Shown here piece by piece: positions 62,898-64,000 of a DNA stretch of 64,000 nucleotides (its first letter is position 1; each line of letters opens with the position of its first letter). The DNA comes from an uncultured Prevotella sp. (lineage in GTDB: Bacteria; Bacteroidota; Bacteroidia; Bacteroidales; Bacteroidaceae). Where the stretch lies: NCBI GenBank assembly GCA_945869265.1, contig CAMBOI010000008.1:1-64000 (forward strand), in the 5' to 3' direction. Both the position numbers and the translations under genes were made by a program. The notes under the pieces are model-generated. The model had not been told where the DNA came from and ran no database searches. It saw nothing but the letters and a program-made list of their open reading frames with translations.

Positions 62898-62928
62898 TTG
62901 CTTATTTGGCGAAAAATGTCTATATTTG
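62898..62928 (+). promoter_or_regulatory. Promoter of the tetR-fabG unit
   Basis: TTG (62898-62900), a 20-bp spacer and TATATTTG (62921-62928). The leader contains AGGAGGAG at 62963-62970, 8 bp before the ATG, an unusually strong Shine-Dalgarno for this organism group. Confidence 0.75.
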
Positions 62929-62978
62929 CACACGATAAACCGAATGTGCAATAATAATACATAGGAGGAGACTGTTAA

Positions 62979-63569
62979 ATGTCAATATCGAAAACAAGAC
63001 AAAAGTTGGTTGACGTGGCTCGTCAACTATTTGCCAAAAACGGGCTTGAGAACACTACGATGAACGATATCGCAGTGCAATCGGGCAAGGGCCGACGCAC
63101 GCTATACACCTATTTCAAAAGCAAGGAAGAGGTGTATCACGCCGTGATTGCATCAGAACTCGAACTGCTCTCCGACAAGCTCGACGAGGTGGCTATGCGC
63201 AAAATACGTCCTCAGGACAAGATTATCGAACTAATCTACACGCATCTCAGCATGATAAAGGAAGTGGTGGTGCGCAACGGCAACTTGCGTGCCGAGTTCT
63301 TCCGTAACATCTGGATGGTGGAGAAGGTGAGAAAAAATTTCGACGAGGACGAAATCGACCTCTTCCGCAAAGTATATACCGAGGGAAAGCTGCAGGGCGA
63401 GTTTGATATCGACAACATCGACCTTGTGGCCGACATCACTCACTATTGTATCAAGGGACTCGAAGTACCGTATATCTACGGACGACTCGGACATGGCATG
63501 ACTGAGGAAATGAGCAAGCCGCTCGTGGCCAAAGTCGTGTATGGAGCCTTGGGAAAGGTGAGAAGGTGA
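62979..63569 (+). CDS. TetR family transcriptional regulator
   Basis: A 196-residue protein with an N-terminal TetR HTH (LENTTMNDIAVQSGKGRRTLYTYFKSKEEVYHAVI) and a helical ligand domain. A strong AGGAGG site precedes the ATG. The next gene, a fabG-like reductase, is 88 bp downstream on the same strand, which points to a link with fatty acid or lipid metabolism; the ligand is unknown. Confidence 0.92.
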   Translation: MSISKTRQKLVDVARQLFAKNGLENTTMNDIAVQSGKGRRTLYTYFKSKEEVYHAVIASELELLSDKLDEVAMRKIRPQDKIIELIYTHLSMIKEVVVRNGNLRAEFFRNIWMVEKVRKNFDEDEIDLFRKVYTEGKLQGEFDIDNIDLVADITHYCIKGLEVPYIYGRLGHGMTEEMSKPLVAKVVYGALGKVRR

Positions 63570-63657
63570 GGGGAATTAGGAATTAGGAAACGAAGTTCGA
63601 CGAAGTCAATTAGGAATTATCATATATACATTATTAATAATATAATAAGAAAGAAAA
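63570..63657 (+). repeat. ATTAGGAATT repeats between tetR and fabG
   Basis: AATTAGGAATTAGGAA, then CGAAGTTCGACGAAG (partly palindromic) and AATTAGGAATT, similar to 20405-20452. An A-rich site AGAAAGAAAA precedes the fabG ATG. Confidence 0.5.
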
Positions 63658-64000
63658 ATGGGACTATTAACAGGTAAGACAGCACTCATCACTGGTGCTG
63701 CTCGTGGTATCGGCAAGGCCGTTGCCATGAAATTCGCTCAGGAAGGAGCTAACATCGCATTCACTGACCTCGTGCTCAACGACGACATGGCTGCAGGATT
63801 GGAAGCTACTCGCAAGGAAATTGAGGCTGTAGGAGTAAAGTGCAAAGCATACGCTGGAAACGCCGCCGACTTTGCCGAGACTGAGGCTGTGGTTAAGCAG
63901 ATAAAGGAGGACTTCGGTTCTATCGATGTGCTCGTCAACAATGCTGGTATCACTAAGGACGGACTTATGCTCCGCATGACTGAGCAGCAGTGGGACGCAG
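63658..64000 (+). CDS. fabG: 3-oxoacyl-ACP reductase FabG, partial (cut by window end)
   Basis: The ATG at 63658 opens a reading frame that continues past the window. The visible 114 residues contain the SDR cofactor loop TALITGAARGIGKAVA and the NNAG motif (DVLVNNAGITKDGLMLRM) of FabG; the catalytic Ser-Tyr-Lys lies beyond the edge. FabG reduces 3-ketoacyl-ACP in fatty acid elongation. Confidence 0.9.
   Translation, partial: MGLLTGKTALITGAARGIGKAVAMKFAQEGANIAFTDLVLNDDMAAGLEATRKEIEAVGVKCKAYAGNAADFAETEAVVKQIKEDFGSIDVLVNNAGITKDGLMLRMTEQQWDA

Overview
The window looks like chromosomal DNA of a Prevotella-like member of the Bacteroidales. The sequence evidence is: -7 boxes of the Bacteroidetes type TAnnTTTG (several with TTG 19-20 bp upstream), few Shine-Dalgarno sequences, a fused LpxC-FabZ enzyme, a GlnS-type glutaminyl-tRNA synthetase, DUF4421 and DUF1460 proteins, a VirE_N primase-like protein, a HU-like protein followed by a 'smalltalk' peptide, and a reporter/propeller sensor next to a GH51 enzyme. 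The genus is an inference; no rRNA is present.

Layout. 0-1.4 kb: tilS. 1.7-12.6 kb (minus strand): one long run lpxD, lpxC-fabZ, lpxA, miaA, PBP1A, a Pif1-like helicase and a secreted GH2 enzyme, behind a good promoter upstream of lpxD. 12.7-19.3 kb (minus): housekeeping genes pyrF, prfA, purM, aroE, ubiE/menG, hisB and a membrane protein. 19.4-22.8 kb (plus): a Gfo/Idh/MocA oxidoreductase, DUF4421, DUF1460 and DUF1232 proteins. Then dnaB (minus) and ispE (plus) diverge. 25.3-34.7 kb (minus): an eight-gene exopolysaccharide operon that begins with a stand-alone receiver protein, then a sugar-phosphate transferase carrying a receiver-like N-terminus, a short TolC-like protein, a Wzz protein with a degenerate BY-kinase domain, a polymerase/ligase and three GT2 enzymes. 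34.9-36.4 kb: xylB. 36.5-43.7 kb (minus): glnS, TPR protein, DedA protein, manC, gmd and fcl, supplying GDP-mannose and GDP-fucose.

43.8-55.8 kb is the unusual part. Gene units here are separated by long non-coding repeats built from four modules: A (direct repeats of TGACAGA), B (CACAGATT-type repeats), C (a 220-250 bp imperfectly palindromic block of AGCCGTG/CACGGCT hairpins) and D (AATCTGTG repeats with an AGAGCC hairpin). Three nearly complete C copies and one half copy lie within 11 kb. Almost identical inverted A-B copies bracket a 7-kb segment that encodes four uncharacterised small proteins and a VirE_N/DUF3987-like protein in two minus-strand transcription units, plus a divergent HU-like protein and a 35-aa smalltalk peptide. 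A 58-bp perfect AT palindrome nested inside 40-bp inverted repeats lies between the two divergent halves. Beside it are DUF5675, a clostripain-like lipoprotein protease, a secreted GH25 muramidase and a zinc-ribbon membrane protein.

54.4-64 kb: ribE; a structured small RNA with its own promoter and terminator (SRP-like or 6S-like); a propeller sensor with no kinase or DNA-binding domain; a GH51 arabinofuranosidase; an ECF sigma factor with a membrane partner; an initiator tRNA-Met; a TetR regulator; and the start of fabG, cut by the window edge. No integrase, transposase, relaxase or CRISPR array was seen. The best candidates for something undescribed are the repeat-bracketed VirE_N/small-protein/HU locus and its repeat family, and the structured RNA upstream of ribE.
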